From Phycomyces blakesleeanus NRRL 1555(-) (Eukaryota; Mucoromycota; Mucoromycetes; Mucorales; Phycomycetaceae): a stretch of 64,000 nucleotides of DNA. The position numbers were made by a program, and so were the translations under genes. The DNA is taken from the NCBI RefSeq assembly GCF_001638985.1, contig NW_017265135.1, positions 3,371,545 to 3,435,544 of the forward strand, read 5' to 3'. Shown here piece after piece: positions 34,763 through 46,859 of this stretch. The notes beneath the pieces are model-generated. The model was not told the DNA's origin, searched no databases, and saw nothing but the letters and a program-made list of their open reading frames with translations. Within the stretch, counting starts at the first letter, position 1. Each line of letters begins with the position of its first letter.

Positions 34763-36767
34763 TTATTCTTTTCGTTCCTGTTCCTGTTCCTGTTCTTCGT
34801 CTTCAGTTTCAGCTTCAGTCTCAGCTTCAGTGCTCTCACTAGCCCTTGATGATATTGCTGAATCATGGCCAAGACAGATTGCTTCATCTTCCTTTGGAGG
34901 TTCTGGTTTTGAGGACTGAACCCAGCTCATGACAGTCATTCGTCGAAGGGCTCTTGCCCACCCATTATCACTATTGTTAACCGGTGGTGAGGGTGTTTCT
35001 GGCTTTGGAGAAGACATCCAGGATGAAATGGTACTTCTTCTTGGTCTGTTACTATTAACTACCGGTACAGCCGAATCTGCCTTTACTGTTGTTGTCGTCG
35101 TTGTTGGTGTTGGTGTTGTCGATTGTCGTATTACAGACTTTTCTTCATGATTCTCTTTTTCTTCATATTTAGGAACCATACTTTGTGGTTCTGGCTCACT
35201 TGTTGGTGTGTCGTCGATATTCAAGACATCGACCAATTGGTTATTGTCGACAATCTTGAGCAAAATCTTATTCATGTACAGTGTCAATGCCTTGTTGGCC
35301 TCTTGGAGTGTCTTGACTTCTTCAGTCAATTCTAAATAACAAAAAAAAAGAGATATTAAAATATTTATTAAATAATAATAATAATATTGATATTGATATG
35401 TAACTTACTATTTACTTGGGCTTGATTTGCATCTGTATCCTGACTTACGACCAACTGCAATTCGGCTGCTAGACTTGTAGGATTAGCTGTCTGTGACGGT
35501 TCTTCTGGTTCTACGCCCTATTGAAAATATCAATTATCAATTAGGTAGGTTTATTTTTGAATTCCTATGTTTTTTTTTGTGGGTTACCTTGTTGAATATT
35601 TCAGTCATGGTCTTTTCGTGAAGCAATAGTTGGTATCCTTCATTGTCTTCCATCAGAGATGCATTGAGTCTTTTGATCCCCTTGAGTTCGTCTTCAAGCC
35701 ATGCGACACGATGGGCTTGTGCTTTTGTGGTCATGATAGCCTCATGAGCCAGTCTCTTTTGCTGCTGCAATTCGGTCTTTACATCCAAAATAACCTTTTC
35801 TTGGGCGCGGATCTTGGCGTCTCGGCACGACACGGTGTCTGTAGTAAGGGCACGGCGGTCCTCAAAGATGGGACTCATGCCTGCACAAGTTCCCCAATCT
35901 GGAAGTTAAAATGATAGTTACATACATAATAATTTTTTTTTTAAAAAAAAAAAAAAGTTTGTATTGTATTGTAATTTTACTTACTTTTGGCTGTTTCGGG
36001 TGTGTCCCAGATATTGGAGGCTGTTGCACTCCGGGTTCGCCTTGGATTCTGTTTCTGAATGGCCCATCTTTTGATTTCACCCCGTAGTTCGGCTTCACGC
36101 TGTTGCCACAGGGTTCTATCATTCTCATGGTTACGCAACTAAAGAAAGAAAGAAAGTCAAATCTTAATGTGTTTGTTTGTGTTATTCTTTCTTACCTCAC
36201 TTTCCAATCTTTTTTCAGCTTCCTTTTTTAGTCGCGTCATGGTTTGCATTTCTTTATGGGCGTGGGCAGTTTCCTGTTCTTGTGCGTAAAGTTGTGATTC
36301 CAATCGTTCCTGAATTTTTCTGCTATTTGAAATTTCTTCCTTCATGATCATCATTGTCTATTTGAATTTTAGTTTTAGTTTTAGTTTTTGTTGTTGGTGT
36401 AGTGTGTATTAAGGATAAGGAGAAAGATAGAAATAAAGAAAAAGAGGATTTATAATTTACTTTTCGTAGATAATCAGCTTCGATTCCAAGTGCGCGAAAC
36501 TCGTCTTGATTATCCTGCATTTGCGCTCGATGTTCCTATAAGACACAAACAAAGAACAAGAACAATAATAATAATAATAATAGTTAATACATGTACATTA
36601 TGTATGTATGTATTTATATGATGCATAGAGTGCATATAAGCTAAAATTTATATGTATATATGTACTCTGTTACTTGCAGTCATGGTGTCATGCTGTATCT
36701 TTGGGATTTGGATTTCAAGGACCCGAATAATGTCTGTTATGTCGAGGGCTAAAGGAGACACAGTCAT
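34763..36767 (-). CDS. Long coiled-coil protein with duplicated RRxT[IV]xSW motif
   Basis: Seven minus-strand exons (36767-36666, 36535-36461, 36357-36196, 36138-35985, 35898-35588, 35517-35409, 35331-34763) encode 493 residues. Residues 1-34 (SPLALDITDIIRVLEIQIPK) lead into almost continuous heptad-rich coiled coil (EEISNSRKIQERLESQLYAQ, RLKKEAEKRLES, AHRVAWLEDELKGIKRLN). A helical NKALTLYMNKILLKIVDN segment at about 318-334 follows. The tail is disordered, with two copies of one motif, RRSTISSWMSSPKPETP (about 402-418) and RRMTVMSWVQSSKPEPP (about 434-450), and an acidic end. The LTLYMNKI segment recalls fungal coiled-coil proteins of the 'up-regulated during septation' type, but that is from memory and weak. 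It is presumably a cytoplasmic scaffold or tether. The intron-1 donor used (GTACAT) lies just past a better-looking GTAACA that would break the frame. Confidence 0.8.
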
Positions 36768-37836
36768 ATTGTTTTTTGTTGTTCTTCTTTATTGTGGTTG
36801 TTGTGTATGAAAAGGAATATCTCTTTAGGGACTTTTAAGAAAATGATAGTAAATGATAGCAAAGTAAGAAAAAGAGGGAAGAGAGAAAGAGAAGGAAGAG
36901 AGAAAGAGATAGAGATAGTTGAATTAAAATAGAAGAAGTTGAAGCCATAAAGGGGAAACTAAGAAGGGATGAAAAAAAAAATATAGAAAGAAGGGGGGAG
37001 GAGAAATAAGGAGAAGCGGATAGACTATAAACACAATAAACACAAAGCCGGATCATAGCAACTGTTTATATAAATTTATATTTATAATTTCTTTACTTCT
37101 TGTGAGTGTTTTTACTTGCAGTAGAGTGCATTGAATTGCATAACACATCATCAAAGCCTTCAAGACTGATGATTTAATTCAATTCAATTCTTATATATAT
37201 ACACTATTCATCTTCTTTGACTTTTATCCATCTTGAATATGAACACAAGAAAAAGAAAAGAAATTCAATCCGCATGGCCCGAAATGTGAGTTTGGATCCA
37301 AAGAAGTCTGTGACCAATATTCATACAAATATGGATATCTATAAAGATGAGGAGAATCACAACCATAACATCATACAAATCTATATTATAAATTTTATTT
37401 TATTTTATTTTGCCTTTGCTCCATTCACTAACCAATAAATATCACCCCCCCTCTTCAATTTACTATTATTATTATTATTACTATTATCTAACACATAAAT
37501 AAAGCCTATTCTAAACAGCATGACTTTTGTAGATAGAGACGTCAGCTTATTATTTATTTATCTAACTATCTATTTGATTGATTGTTTGTTTGTTTGTTTG
37601 TTTGCTTATTTGTTTGCTTATTTGTTGATATACAAGAATCAATATAATGATTTCCAGCATAAACACTATACACACAGAGAGAGAGAGAGAGAAAGAATAT
37701 TATATAGTATATGCTTAATTACATACAAGAAGTATATACATACAAGAAGTATATACATATATAATATAATAAAGTAAAGTAAAAAGAAAATCAAATCTAA
37801 TTTTGTTGTCTTTTGTCAGTCATGTATATAAATCGT
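36768..37836. other. Spacer between coiled-coil gene start and TIM10 stop
   Basis: This is the promoter of the coiled-coil gene (a GA-rich plus strand at 36870-37020, so a CT-rich leader on the coding strand) and the 3' flank of TIM10. It holds (TTTG)n at about 37583-37625, (GA)n at 37677-37692 and two copies of a TACATACAAGAAGTATA unit at about 37720-37755. No gene was recognised. Confidence 0.55.
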
Positions 37837-38496
37837 CTAGGATTGTCCAATCTTTTGCATCTTCTCGCCAACCATGCTGTTGACCTGGAAGAACTTGGCC
37901 ACACAGGTATCAATGCATGCTCCCTCTGGCTGGTTCAATTCTCCTTGTTCGTACTTTGTAACGATGCACTTGGAGTAGCACGACTCGGTGATACTATCTT
38001 GACGTTAATATAACACATAACATATATCACCACCACCACCATCATCACTAAATATATACACACTACGCATACACTACGCAAAACTACGCCTAAATTACAC
38101 ACACACACACACACACAAACACTTGAACACACAAACACACACAAACGTACCCAAAAAAAAATTCAATATACGTACCCAAAAATACAATATTTTTTTTTGT
38201 GTATGTATGTATATATGTATATATGTATATATGTATATATGTTATATGTTATATGTTATATGTGTGTCCGTGTGTTCGTGTGCGTGTTCGTGTGCGTGTG
38301 CGTGTGCGTGTTCGTGTTCGTATAGTGTAGTGTAGTGTATATATATATATATATATATATTTCTTATTCCTATTGTTATTCAAATACCTTACCGATTGAA
38401 CAGATCAGTCACCATCTCAAGTTCTTGTTCGGCCATCATCATATTTTGAGGGTTGATTGCCTGCTGAGGCTGAGAATTTCCACCAAAGAATGACAT
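37837..38496 (-). CDS. TIM10: TIM10, small Tim chaperone of the mitochondrial intermembrane space
   Basis: Two exons (38496-38393 and 37993-37837, phase 2) encode 86 residues. The protein begins MSFFGGNSQPQQAINP and carries ELEMVTDLFNRITESCYSKC, then after a 16-residue loop CIDTC and AKFFQVNSMVGEKMQKIG. The twin CX3C motif (CYSKC, CIDTC) and VTDLFN before it are diagnostic for Tim10. Tim10 forms a hexameric chaperone with Tim9 that escorts hydrophobic carrier and outer-membrane precursors across the intermembrane space, and its cysteines are oxidised by Mia40. The 399-base intron (37994-38392) is far longer than most here and is filled by (CA)n, (TATG)n and (GTGCGT)n microsatellites. The 3' splice site used (GATAG|TATCACC) is the only nearby AG that keeps the frame. 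The length is normal for the family. Confidence 0.95.
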
Positions 38497-39634
38497 GCTT
38501 TTATATAGATATAGATATTATTATTTTGGTGAATGAATGATCTTATATATCCAAGTTTACGAAAAATAAACATATAAAGATATTGTTTATTTCATTAATG
38601 ATGTCATGGACCACAAGTCACATTTCCTAGTCTCTTTCTATGTCTGTCTCATCATATACTCATTTCCTATCCCCATTTTCTCCCTCTCAATTTATTAATT
38701 ATTTTATTTTTTTTGGTCAACCAATCGATTGGTTTAGGTAGACAGACGGGCTAGAGTACATATAGAACATTAAAGAGTGCATTTCATATTTAACCTTGCG
38801 ATAATATACAAAACATGCATGTACATTAATTTATACAAACCAACTGTGATTACTAGATTTATCTACACAATGAAATTTAATAATGGCACAAAAGCACAAA
38901 GAAGTATCATGCATAAATATTATACATACATGTACGCACATAATATTACAATTGATCCGTAGATCTCCCAATAAATGTCTTTTCTTTTTTTTATTTATTT
39001 ATTTATTTATTAACAAAGCAAATATTTCATTGACTATTGGTAACAAATAATCATAAATGGTCATAGTAGTAATAACAGTAATACAACAATGAACATCATG
39101 TAAATTATGAGAATAAAGTTTCAAGTACAAAGTACAAAGCACCCAAACCTCAAGAAAGTTCTTCTTTCCTTCCTTTTGATTTGATTTGATTTGATTTGAT
39201 TTGATTTGATTTCTTTTTGTACTAGGCAAAGTAGAGAGAGAGAGAGAGAGAGAAAAGAGGAGAGGAGAGGGGGGGGGGGGGGGGGGAGTTGGTAAGATGT
39301 TTGGTAGTTAAATTAACCTATATTTCCTTTTGATTTTGTCAACTGTCAAAGTATCAAGTACTATTTAATCTACATGTATCACATACAAATACACAAACTT
39401 TTTCTGTGATATTGTAGGTAATATTAATATTAGTATTCAAACTTCACAAAAATAAATAAATAAATAAATAAATAGAATAATGAAAGAGGTTAATGCAATT
39501 TTGTTTCAATTTTATTTTTAAAGGCTTATAAGCCAGATTATAATACACAGACAATTTATCGTACTTGATGATGATATAATTGTCAGTCGTGATCTTCCTC
39601 TTTTTACATTCTCAAGCCAGAGCAGTGGTTATTA

Positions 39635-39667
<33 letters not shown>

Positions 39668-41105
39668 TAACAATAACAAAGAAAGACACAAACCAAAAAT
39701 GGAGGAGGAGAAATGAGCGGTATAGAGAACGGAACTTGCGCGCAAAGGAAGGGGGGGTAGGGGCTGAAAGGGGAGGGGAAGGGAGGTGAGAAGATCGGCC
39801 TTAGAAGCAGCTGGTTTCGATTAAGGAGGTCTTGTGTGAAGAATAAAAGCAAACGAGAAAGAGAAAGAGAGTTAAACATAGTATTTCTTATTGACAATTC
39901 CCCAAGTGTATATTATGTATGTCTGTCTGTAGAGTCGCAGCAAAGGGGAAGGATAAACAAATATTATAAATTTAAATACAAACAAAGTACCCAACATACA
40001 AAAAAGAAACAAAAAAAAATCTTTTTGGCGTATTTCAAATTTATTTCTTGATTTATTTGTATGTGAATTTGTACAAGGTACATTAAAGAAAGAAAGAGAG
40101 AGAGAGAGAACATTAACAACTGGCCCATTTTGCTGCTTGCAACTGACTGAATAGCATAAAAGAAGTCAGATCATAATATACTCTATATTTCATTTGTTTC
40201 AAAAATCAAATTAAATATTTGGAATTATATAATACATACATACACTTTAGATCTCTCTAGATGTGATGATTTCCTGTCGCCGGGCCGGTGAACAATTCAA
40301 TGTGATATATATATATATATATAAAAGGTGTCACAAACAAAAAGAAAGGGTACTCGGAAAACGGAATGAGTCCAACATTGAGTAGGCCCTTCTGACCCAT
40401 AGGTTTACTATCATATCATTTAAACTTTTTTTTTTCATTGAAAGCACAAATTACAATAGGCCAATGTTATTGGTCTGCCTTGGCCTGGCCTGGCTTGTAT
40501 TGTATTGTATTGATTTAATTGAGAAACATTAATTATAAGGACACGATGTTTTATGGAGAGCTTGATACGACGCTTTCTTTTCATTGTTGTTGCGACATTT
40601 TAGGCAGGAAATTTATCTTGAATATCCTTTCACATGTCCTAATTCCAAGGTATAGATAATATAAGCTAGTCTACCAAGAGGCATTCTTTCTCTTGCTCAG
40701 ATAATAAAAATAAGCTAATGCCTTTTTGCCTTTGACCAAAAAAAAACAAAATAAATAAATAAATAGTAATCTATGAATTCAAAGACAAATGAAACGCAAT
40801 ACATTCCATTTGTATAAACATCGTGTCCCTAGACTCTTCACTCCTCAATCACTCAATTTTAGACATATTTATTAGGCAATTGAATACGTGACTGTTAAAT
40901 ATTATGTCCCGTCACTTTTTTTTCCTATTGAAAAAAAAAAAAAAGGAAAGGAGAAATGGAAAAGGAAAAGAGATAGAAAAACCAAAAAAAAAAAAAAAGA
41001 AAGAAAAAAAGACTGTACGTCGGGACTGCAGACTTTCTTTTTTTTTTTATATATATATATATATACATTTTCTTTTTCTTTTTTTTTTTAAAAGAAAAAA
41101 TCACA
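38497..41105. promoter_or_regulatory. Divergent spacer between TIM10 and MPP10
   Basis: This 2.6 kb AT-rich spacer holds (TTGAT)7 at 39176-39210, (GA)n then an uninterrupted G18 at 39269-39286, (AAAT)n at about 39451-39473, (AAT)n at about 39638-39665 and a G-rich plus-strand block at 39740-39790. It also has a small GC-rich island (GTCGCCGGGCCGG) at about 40276-40290 and A/T homopolymers up to the MPP10 start. No gene was recognised. Confidence 0.55.
39269..39286. repeat. G18 homopolymer next to (GA)n
   Basis: Eighteen consecutive G on the plus strand, directly after a GAGAGAGA/GAGGAGAGG purine block. It is one of only a few long G/C runs in an AT-rich window. Confidence 0.97.
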
Positions 41106-43979
41106 ATGGTTGCAACGAAGAAGAAACAAACCATTCCTTATGCTCGATTCCTAAAGTCAACTGTCGAGAAGCCTCAGGTGTTTTTTGTACCGGATCAAAA
41201 GATTACTACCGAGGCATTACAGACATCAAAATACTTTTATGACACTGGTAATAAGAAATAAAATAGTTATAATAAACTTGATTAGATTAACAATAAAAAG
41301 AAGTATGTTTGTAAAGATCATCATATTATTATTTTAACAAGATCTATATGCAAATATAATGCATCCTTTTGTCTAATTACTCTCTTGCTTTATCTTATTT
41401 ATTTTTTAAAAAAAATAGCAAAACAATATGAAGAAATCCAGTTTTCACCTTTTACCGAATTATTGACCGAGGGATTCGACAATGATCAGATCTGGGAAGA
41501 GATCGCTACCCAAAACGAGCCATTCTTAGACTATTCCAAGTCAACCCTCAAGGAGTTTTCAAAGATCAACAAAAAAGGAAAGCGTGACCAACAAAAAGTA
41601 AAAGAAGTGTCATTTGAAGAAAACAGTAGTGACCAAGAGAGTGTCTCGGGCGAATCGGTCGAACTCGACGAACATCATGACGATAATGACGAAGATCTAC
41701 TTTCTGAAGACGAAGATATGGCTCAATTAGAAGACGAAGACGAAGACGAAGAAATGGAAGAGTTGGAAGGTGAACAAGACGACGAAGAAGAAGAAGAAGA
41801 AGAAGAGAAAATTGTAGAAGAGAAATCTGCTAAGCGGTAAGGACCTTTTTTTTTTCTAAAAAAAAAAAGAAAGAAAGAAAGATACAAAGCTTATACTTGT
41901 ATGCACAAATATACATTTATTAATATATATATACTTGAAAATAATAATAATAATAATAATTCTTTGTGGATTAGTCCTAAAAAGATCTCTGAAGTCGACG
42001 ATGACTTCTTCAACCTCAAAGAATTCAATGATTGGACAGAAAAACAGGAAGAGCTTGATATGCAATCAGACCGTGAAGAGGATGAGGATGACGAGGACGC
42101 TATTGATTTCGACAATGATCTGGACGCTCTTGAAGATGACGACGATGAAGAGGGTGATGATGAAGATGTGGGAGGTGAGTTTTATGATCCAAGCTTTGAT
42201 ATATCTAAATATTTATCATTGTGATTAAATAATATATGTACTAATTGTTTTTCTGTGTGTGTGTGTGTGTGTTTTTTCAAAAAATAAAATAAAATAAAAT
42301 AATAATTTGCAGATATTACATACAAGGACTTTTTTGAAGCACCAGAAAAACCCCGTCGTACCAAGGCTGGTGAACACAAAGTAAAGTTTGCTACTGAAGA
42401 TTTCGAAGAGGAATTAAAGGACGACGAAGAAGACGAAGAAGAAGATGATGATGATGACGAAGAGGAAGAGGAAGAGGATCAAAAGTCAGCAGTCAAGATC
42501 AAAAACCTTTTTGATGCTGATGAGGAAGAGGGATCTGGAGATGAAAAGACAGCTTACCAGAAGCGTATGTCTGCTGTTCAGGCACAGATTGACCAGTTTG
42601 AACAAGAAAACATCGGAGAGCGTCACTGGACACTCAAGGGTGAGAGTTCAGCAAAGGCGCGACCTGTGAACAGTCTTTTGGAAGAAGATATGGAGTTTGA
42701 TCACTCTGTAAAGGTAAATCAACTGCCCCCCCAAAGAAAACTTTCTTGTGATATACTATACTATACTATACTATACTATACTGCCCTGTTTCGTCTTGTC
42801 TTAATTTGAATTGAAAAAAAAAACATCATCATTCTTACCGTAATTATCGCCATTTGTAGCCTGTACCTGTCATTACACAAGAATCTACAACTGCACTTGA
42901 GGATCTCATTAAGAAGCGTATTGTCGATGTAACGTATCTTTCCGGTTTTTGTTTTTGTTTTTGTTTTTTTTTTACATGTGATAAAGTCAATATTCATATA
43001 TAGATAGATATGAATGAGAAAGGTATATTATTCATAGTGCTAATTTTTTTGCTTAACATCTACTATGTACTACGCTTTTGTTTTGTAGAATATGTTTGAT
43101 GATGTTGAGCGAAAATCCGATCCTTCTGCACGACCTTTCTTGCCCTCAAAGCGAGTAGAACTCAACGACCAAAGATCCAAGAAATCGCTTGCTGAACTTT
43201 ACGAAGACGACTATGTAAAGAAGACCACAAATGACCAGACAAACGAAAAGGACGAAGCGTTGAATAAGGAACACGAAGAGATTTCGACCATGTTCCAGAC
43301 CCTGTGCGAGAAGTTGGATGCGCTTAGCAACTTCCACTATACACCAAAGGCAGTAAGTTTTACCTATTTATATATATATATATATATATATTAAATTTTA
43401 AAATTATAATAATTATAGCCAAAGCCAGAGATCACTGTGGTCAGCAATGCTGCAGCTATTTCTATGGAGGATGTGACACCCGTCAATGTGTCGGATGCTA
43501 CCCTGTTTGCTCCCGAGGAAGTGTACGACAAGAAGCGCAATGTGATCAAGAGCTCAACAGAAATGGAGCAGGACGAACGCAGACGCGCAAGAGCAATGAA
43601 GAAGAAGTTGGCCAAGAAGGAGAAGGATATCAAGGAGCGCGAGTTGAAACTTATCCAAAAGAACAACCCCAATGTTGGAAGCAGACAAGCCAAGACAAAG
43701 GCTGTCAAGGAATTGTTGGGACAAAAGGTAAGCAAGAAAATAAGAATAGTAATAAGATTAAGGTTTTTGTGTGTGTGTGTGTGTGTGTCTTGTACTGGAA
43801 TATCAAAGACAACGGCAACGGCAATAGCAATGGCACAAAGATAGCTGGTGGTGGTTACTCACACCTTTTCTTTTTATTTATTTATTTATTTATTTATTTA
43901 GAATGTTACTGTCATCAACAAGGATGGCAAGAAGATCAGTACAAAGGACAAGCCTATTTCTTCAGCTTCTCTTTTCTAG
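41106..43979 (+). CDS. MPP10: MPP10, U3 snoRNP / small-subunit processome protein
   Basis: Eight exons (41106-41247, 41419-41836, 41975-42174, 42313-42713, 42860-42928, 43089-43352, 43419-43727, 43902-43979) encode 626 residues. MPP10 binds Imp3 and Imp4 in the U3 snoRNP and is needed for early 18S rRNA processing in the nucleolus. Diagnostic parts: FSPFTELLTEGFDNDQIWEE, the long Asp/Glu-rich middle interrupted by DDDFFNLKEFNDWTE and ITYKDFFEAP, ENIGERHWTLKGESSAKARP, NSLLEEDMEFDHS, TALEDLIKKRI, NMFDDVERKSDP, KSLAELYEDDYV, LCEKLDALSNFHYTPK, and a basic helical tail (RRRARAMKKKLAKKEKDIKE). The acidic stretches are encoded by GAA/GAC repeats and may vary in length. All seven introns are GT-AG. 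Intron 4 contains a (TATAC)n array at 42752-42781 and intron 7 a (GT)n array. The length fits the family. Confidence 0.95.
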
Positions 43980-44009
43980 ACAAAAATATATATATATATA
44001 TATACAAAA

Positions 44010-44040
<31 letters not shown>

Positions 44041-45596
44041 TCTTTACATTCACTCTATTTTCTTTATCCACATTGCATTCAATTGTTCTTTCTTTCTATA
44101 TTGATTTATTAAATACTATATATTCAACCATAAAAATAAAAAATAAAAAGAACTATTGATTTTTCATTATTGAAACATCTAATTATTATTATTATCAATA
44201 TAAGAAATAAATGATAAGATCTTTAGTTTTTTTAGCTTTTTTTTTAATAGGAGAATGCATATGTGTGTGAGTGCTATTGACTGTCATGGAATCTTATTTG
44301 TAAGCTACATTATGTATATGCAATGATGATCTATGTATCTATATAATATGTGTATATGACCGTAAGAAAGGTTTGTTTCAATAGTATAATTTTTGTGCAC
44401 ATTTTAAACTTATTTATTATATACAAAAAAAAAAACGTTCTTCGTAGATCATATATGGCTAATTGTCTATAATTGTATTACTCTTAATATCTAAGAAGAA
44501 GAAATGTATACAATAATAGTATTGCCTGATAATATAAAGTAGTTTAAATTAGGCGCCTAATTGTTTAATTGTTTAATTGATCAAAAGTCATTCAGTTCAT
44601 TAATTGATTTTGACTATTTATTTATTTATTTTTTAAAAAAGGCAATTTCTGTAATTTCAATAATTTTTTTTTTGGTGACAGAAAATAATGATAGGTAGAA
44701 CAGACTGTCATAAAGCGCACGTTTTTATTATAAAATGTATATAAGCACGTATATATACATATGAAGATGAAGAAAAAAAAATAGAATAGAATAAAATCAT
44801 AAAGTTTGAAAGTTTGAAATAAATAGAATGAATGAAGAATAAGAAAGAATTGTACATATGAGAATTAAAGCAAGAATATGTGAAGTGAAATAAAGAAATA
44901 AAGAAAAGTACAGTGTAAAATAATAAAATAATAAAAAAATTTGCAAGGTTTGAATAGGAGAAGGTTTCTCTACTTCTCTCTTTCGTTTTTTTCGTTTCTT
45001 TTTTTTTTTTAATTTTTTTCATTTTTTTTTTTTTACCTTTGCAGTACATAGAGAATCTTTTGAAGTAATAAAGTAAATGGTGGTTGAAAAATATGTACAA
45101 GACGAATATATCGTTCTTAATCGAATATATATATATATATATATGTATATGTATATGTATGTATGTATATATCGGGCTGCTTGACATAAAGTCGGTTTGA
45201 TTGGTTCGTTTGGTTTGGTTGATTTGATTGAGTGTGCTTGATGAAGCAATTGTTGTAAAGAAAGGACGGGCAAACGGGCAAATGAATGTATAAATAAATG
45301 TATGAATAAATGGGCGAATGAATGGGCAAAAATGACAGGACGAATGGACGAATGAATGGTCGTATGAATGGACGAATGAATTGGCGAATGAATAGGTAGA
45401 ATAAATATATATATAAATAAAAAGAGTAGATGTAGTTGAAGGGTAGAGGCTTTATTGCCATTGCCGTTGTCATTGTGTGTGTTTTTTTTTAGTTTTTTTT
45501 TTGGTTTTTTTTTAGTATTTTTTTTTTGGTTTTTTTTTGAGTATTTTTTTTCTTTGGTTTTTTTTTATATAAATGGCAAGCATATATGCATATAAG
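43980..45596. other. Convergent spacer between MPP10 and the His-rich orphan gene
   Basis: This spacer holds (ATT)n at about 44012-44041, homopolymer-rich sequence, (AT)n/(GTAT)n at 45126-45170, and an 8-12-base GAATGGAC-like minisatellite at about 45275-45400. A run of TTTTTTTT blocks separated by AG/GG lies at about 45483-45568. Open frames here are repeat translations; no gene was recognised. Confidence 0.6.
45275..45400. repeat. GAATGGAC/GAATGAAT minisatellite
   Basis: About ten imperfect short units built from GAATG plus GGCA, GGCGA, GACGA or GTCGT are seen between 45275 and 45400 in the convergent 3' spacer. Confidence 0.8.
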
Positions 45597-46859
45597 TCAT
45601 GAAGTACAGGCCCTTTTTCGTTTCCATTCAACGACATTGCATTCGGTAGTGGCAAGGCTAGCCATTGAATCGTTATCGCTTGTACTGATAGCTGTAGTTG
45701 TAGCAGCTGGATTATCGAGTCCATCGCCATCGCCATTGCCATTGCCATTGGTAGTCCCGTTTTCGTTTCCGTTTCCGATTTCTAATTCAATCTTGAACCG
45801 TCCTTTTTGAACTACACTTGGACGACGTTCGTAGTTTGACTGGAGGCGTAGAGAGGAGATAAAGGGTGTCTCATCGACAGGGAGGGTATAATTGCTAGAC
45901 CGAATGCTAGAGTATGTAGTCTGGCCACCGGAGGAGATTGTTCTCTGTAGAGAGATACCAGAATTAGGGTTCAGCTGGTTTAAGGACTGGTGCGACTGAC
46001 AGGAAGTATTGGAATGATGGTGGTAATGAGGTTTGGATTCAACGTGGCACTTGTCTTGCAATTTGAGTCTCTGTTGATCCGAGCCCGAATCCGAGTCCTT
46101 ATTATTCTGGCTTTGATGATGCTTCTGTTTATGCTTTTGCTTGTGCTCCGGTTTGTGTTCCTGATAGTGCTGCTTATGGTTGTGGTGGTTGTGGTGGTTG
46201 TGGTGCTGGTGGTTCTCCTGGTGTTCCTTATGCTTGTGCTGCTTTTGGTTCCAAAAGTCCGAATCCCAGATAGACAGGTTCCTGGATCGAGTCGGACCAA
46301 ACCGAGGCGCGTGTGTTGAATCTTCCTGGGATGGATCTTGTGTTGCAAGGTAGATTTTCTGGTCAGACGGGGAGAATTCTGGGCATCTTCCGGACTGGTG
46401 GATCCTGATGCCTGTAATGTCCGCGAACTGACTTGCGGTCAAATCTTCTGAGCAAATCGTCTGGCAGCCGTTGTGAAAGTAAACATCACTGACATTGAGG
46501 TTCATATTGTTGCCCTTTTCATTTCTGATGTTTCTATTCTTGGTGCTAGTTCCACTGCCACCGCTGCCACCGCTGCTGTTGCTGATTCTGCTACAGTTCT
46601 CGGGTTTGTTACTGTTGTTGTTCTCGTTACTGTTCTGGCAATAATGATAATAATTGTAATAAGAGGTTCTTGATGGTGATCTTCGGAGATATTTTTCGTT
46701 TGCAGCAGCCTTTGCAGTGACCGAATTGTGAGTCCCATGCTTTTGGTGAGGGCTGTGCTGACGTCGGGTAGGCCATCGAGTCAACCGGGCTAACTTGGTT
46801 TGCAACTTTTCGGATACTCCAGAAACACGAGGAAGGCTCTCAAGCAAGTTAATGGCCAT
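45597..46859 (-). CDS. Orphan His/Asn/Ser-rich protein with GRFKIE motif
   Basis: A single minus-strand frame of 420 codons (ATG 46857-46859, TGA 45597-45599). The N-terminus is ordered-looking and basic (MAINLLESLPRVSGVSEKLQ, TKLARLTRWPTRRQH). A balanced block at about 118-190 contains NLNVSDVYFHNGCQTIC, DLTASQFADITGIRIH and RCPEFSPSDQKIYLATQ. The middle is a His-rich stretch (HHNHHNHHNHKQHYQEHK) and Lys/Gln repeats. The C-terminal part carries TPFISSLRLQSNYERRPS and VVQKGRFKIELE, then (NG)n and TTECNVVEWKRKR. No signal peptide or TM. The VVQKGRFKIE patch resembles short R-F-x-[V/I] docking motifs used by some kinases; that is a guess. The gene is intronless, convergent with MPP10, and I do not recognise it. 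Coding status is supported by length and the non-repetitive blocks. Confidence 0.72.
   Translation of the reverse strand: MAINLLESLPRVSGVSEKLQTKLARLTRWPTRRQHSPHQKHGTHNSVTAKAAANEKYLRRSPSRTSYYNYYHYCQNSNENNNSNKPENCSRISNSSGGSGGSGTSTKNRNIRNEKGNNMNLNVSDVYFHNGCQTICSEDLTASQFADITGIRIHQSGRCPEFSPSDQKIYLATQDPSQEDSTHAPRFGPTRSRNLSIWDSDFWNQKQHKHKEHQENHQHHNHHNHHNHKQHYQEHKPEHKQKHKQKHHQSQNNKDSDSGSDQQRLKLQDKCHVESKPHYHHHSNTSCQSHQSLNQLNPNSGISLQRTISSGGQTTYSSIRSSNYTLPVDETPFISSLRLQSNYERRPSVVQKGRFKIELEIGNGNENGTTNGNGNGDGDGLDNPAATTTAISTSDNDSMASLATTECNVVEWKRKRACTS

Noticed and set aside
44708..45473. Several long minus-strand frames in the MPP10 3' spacer
   Set aside because: They consist of Tyr/Ile/Lys/Phe-rich translations of TA, GTAT and GAATG repeats.
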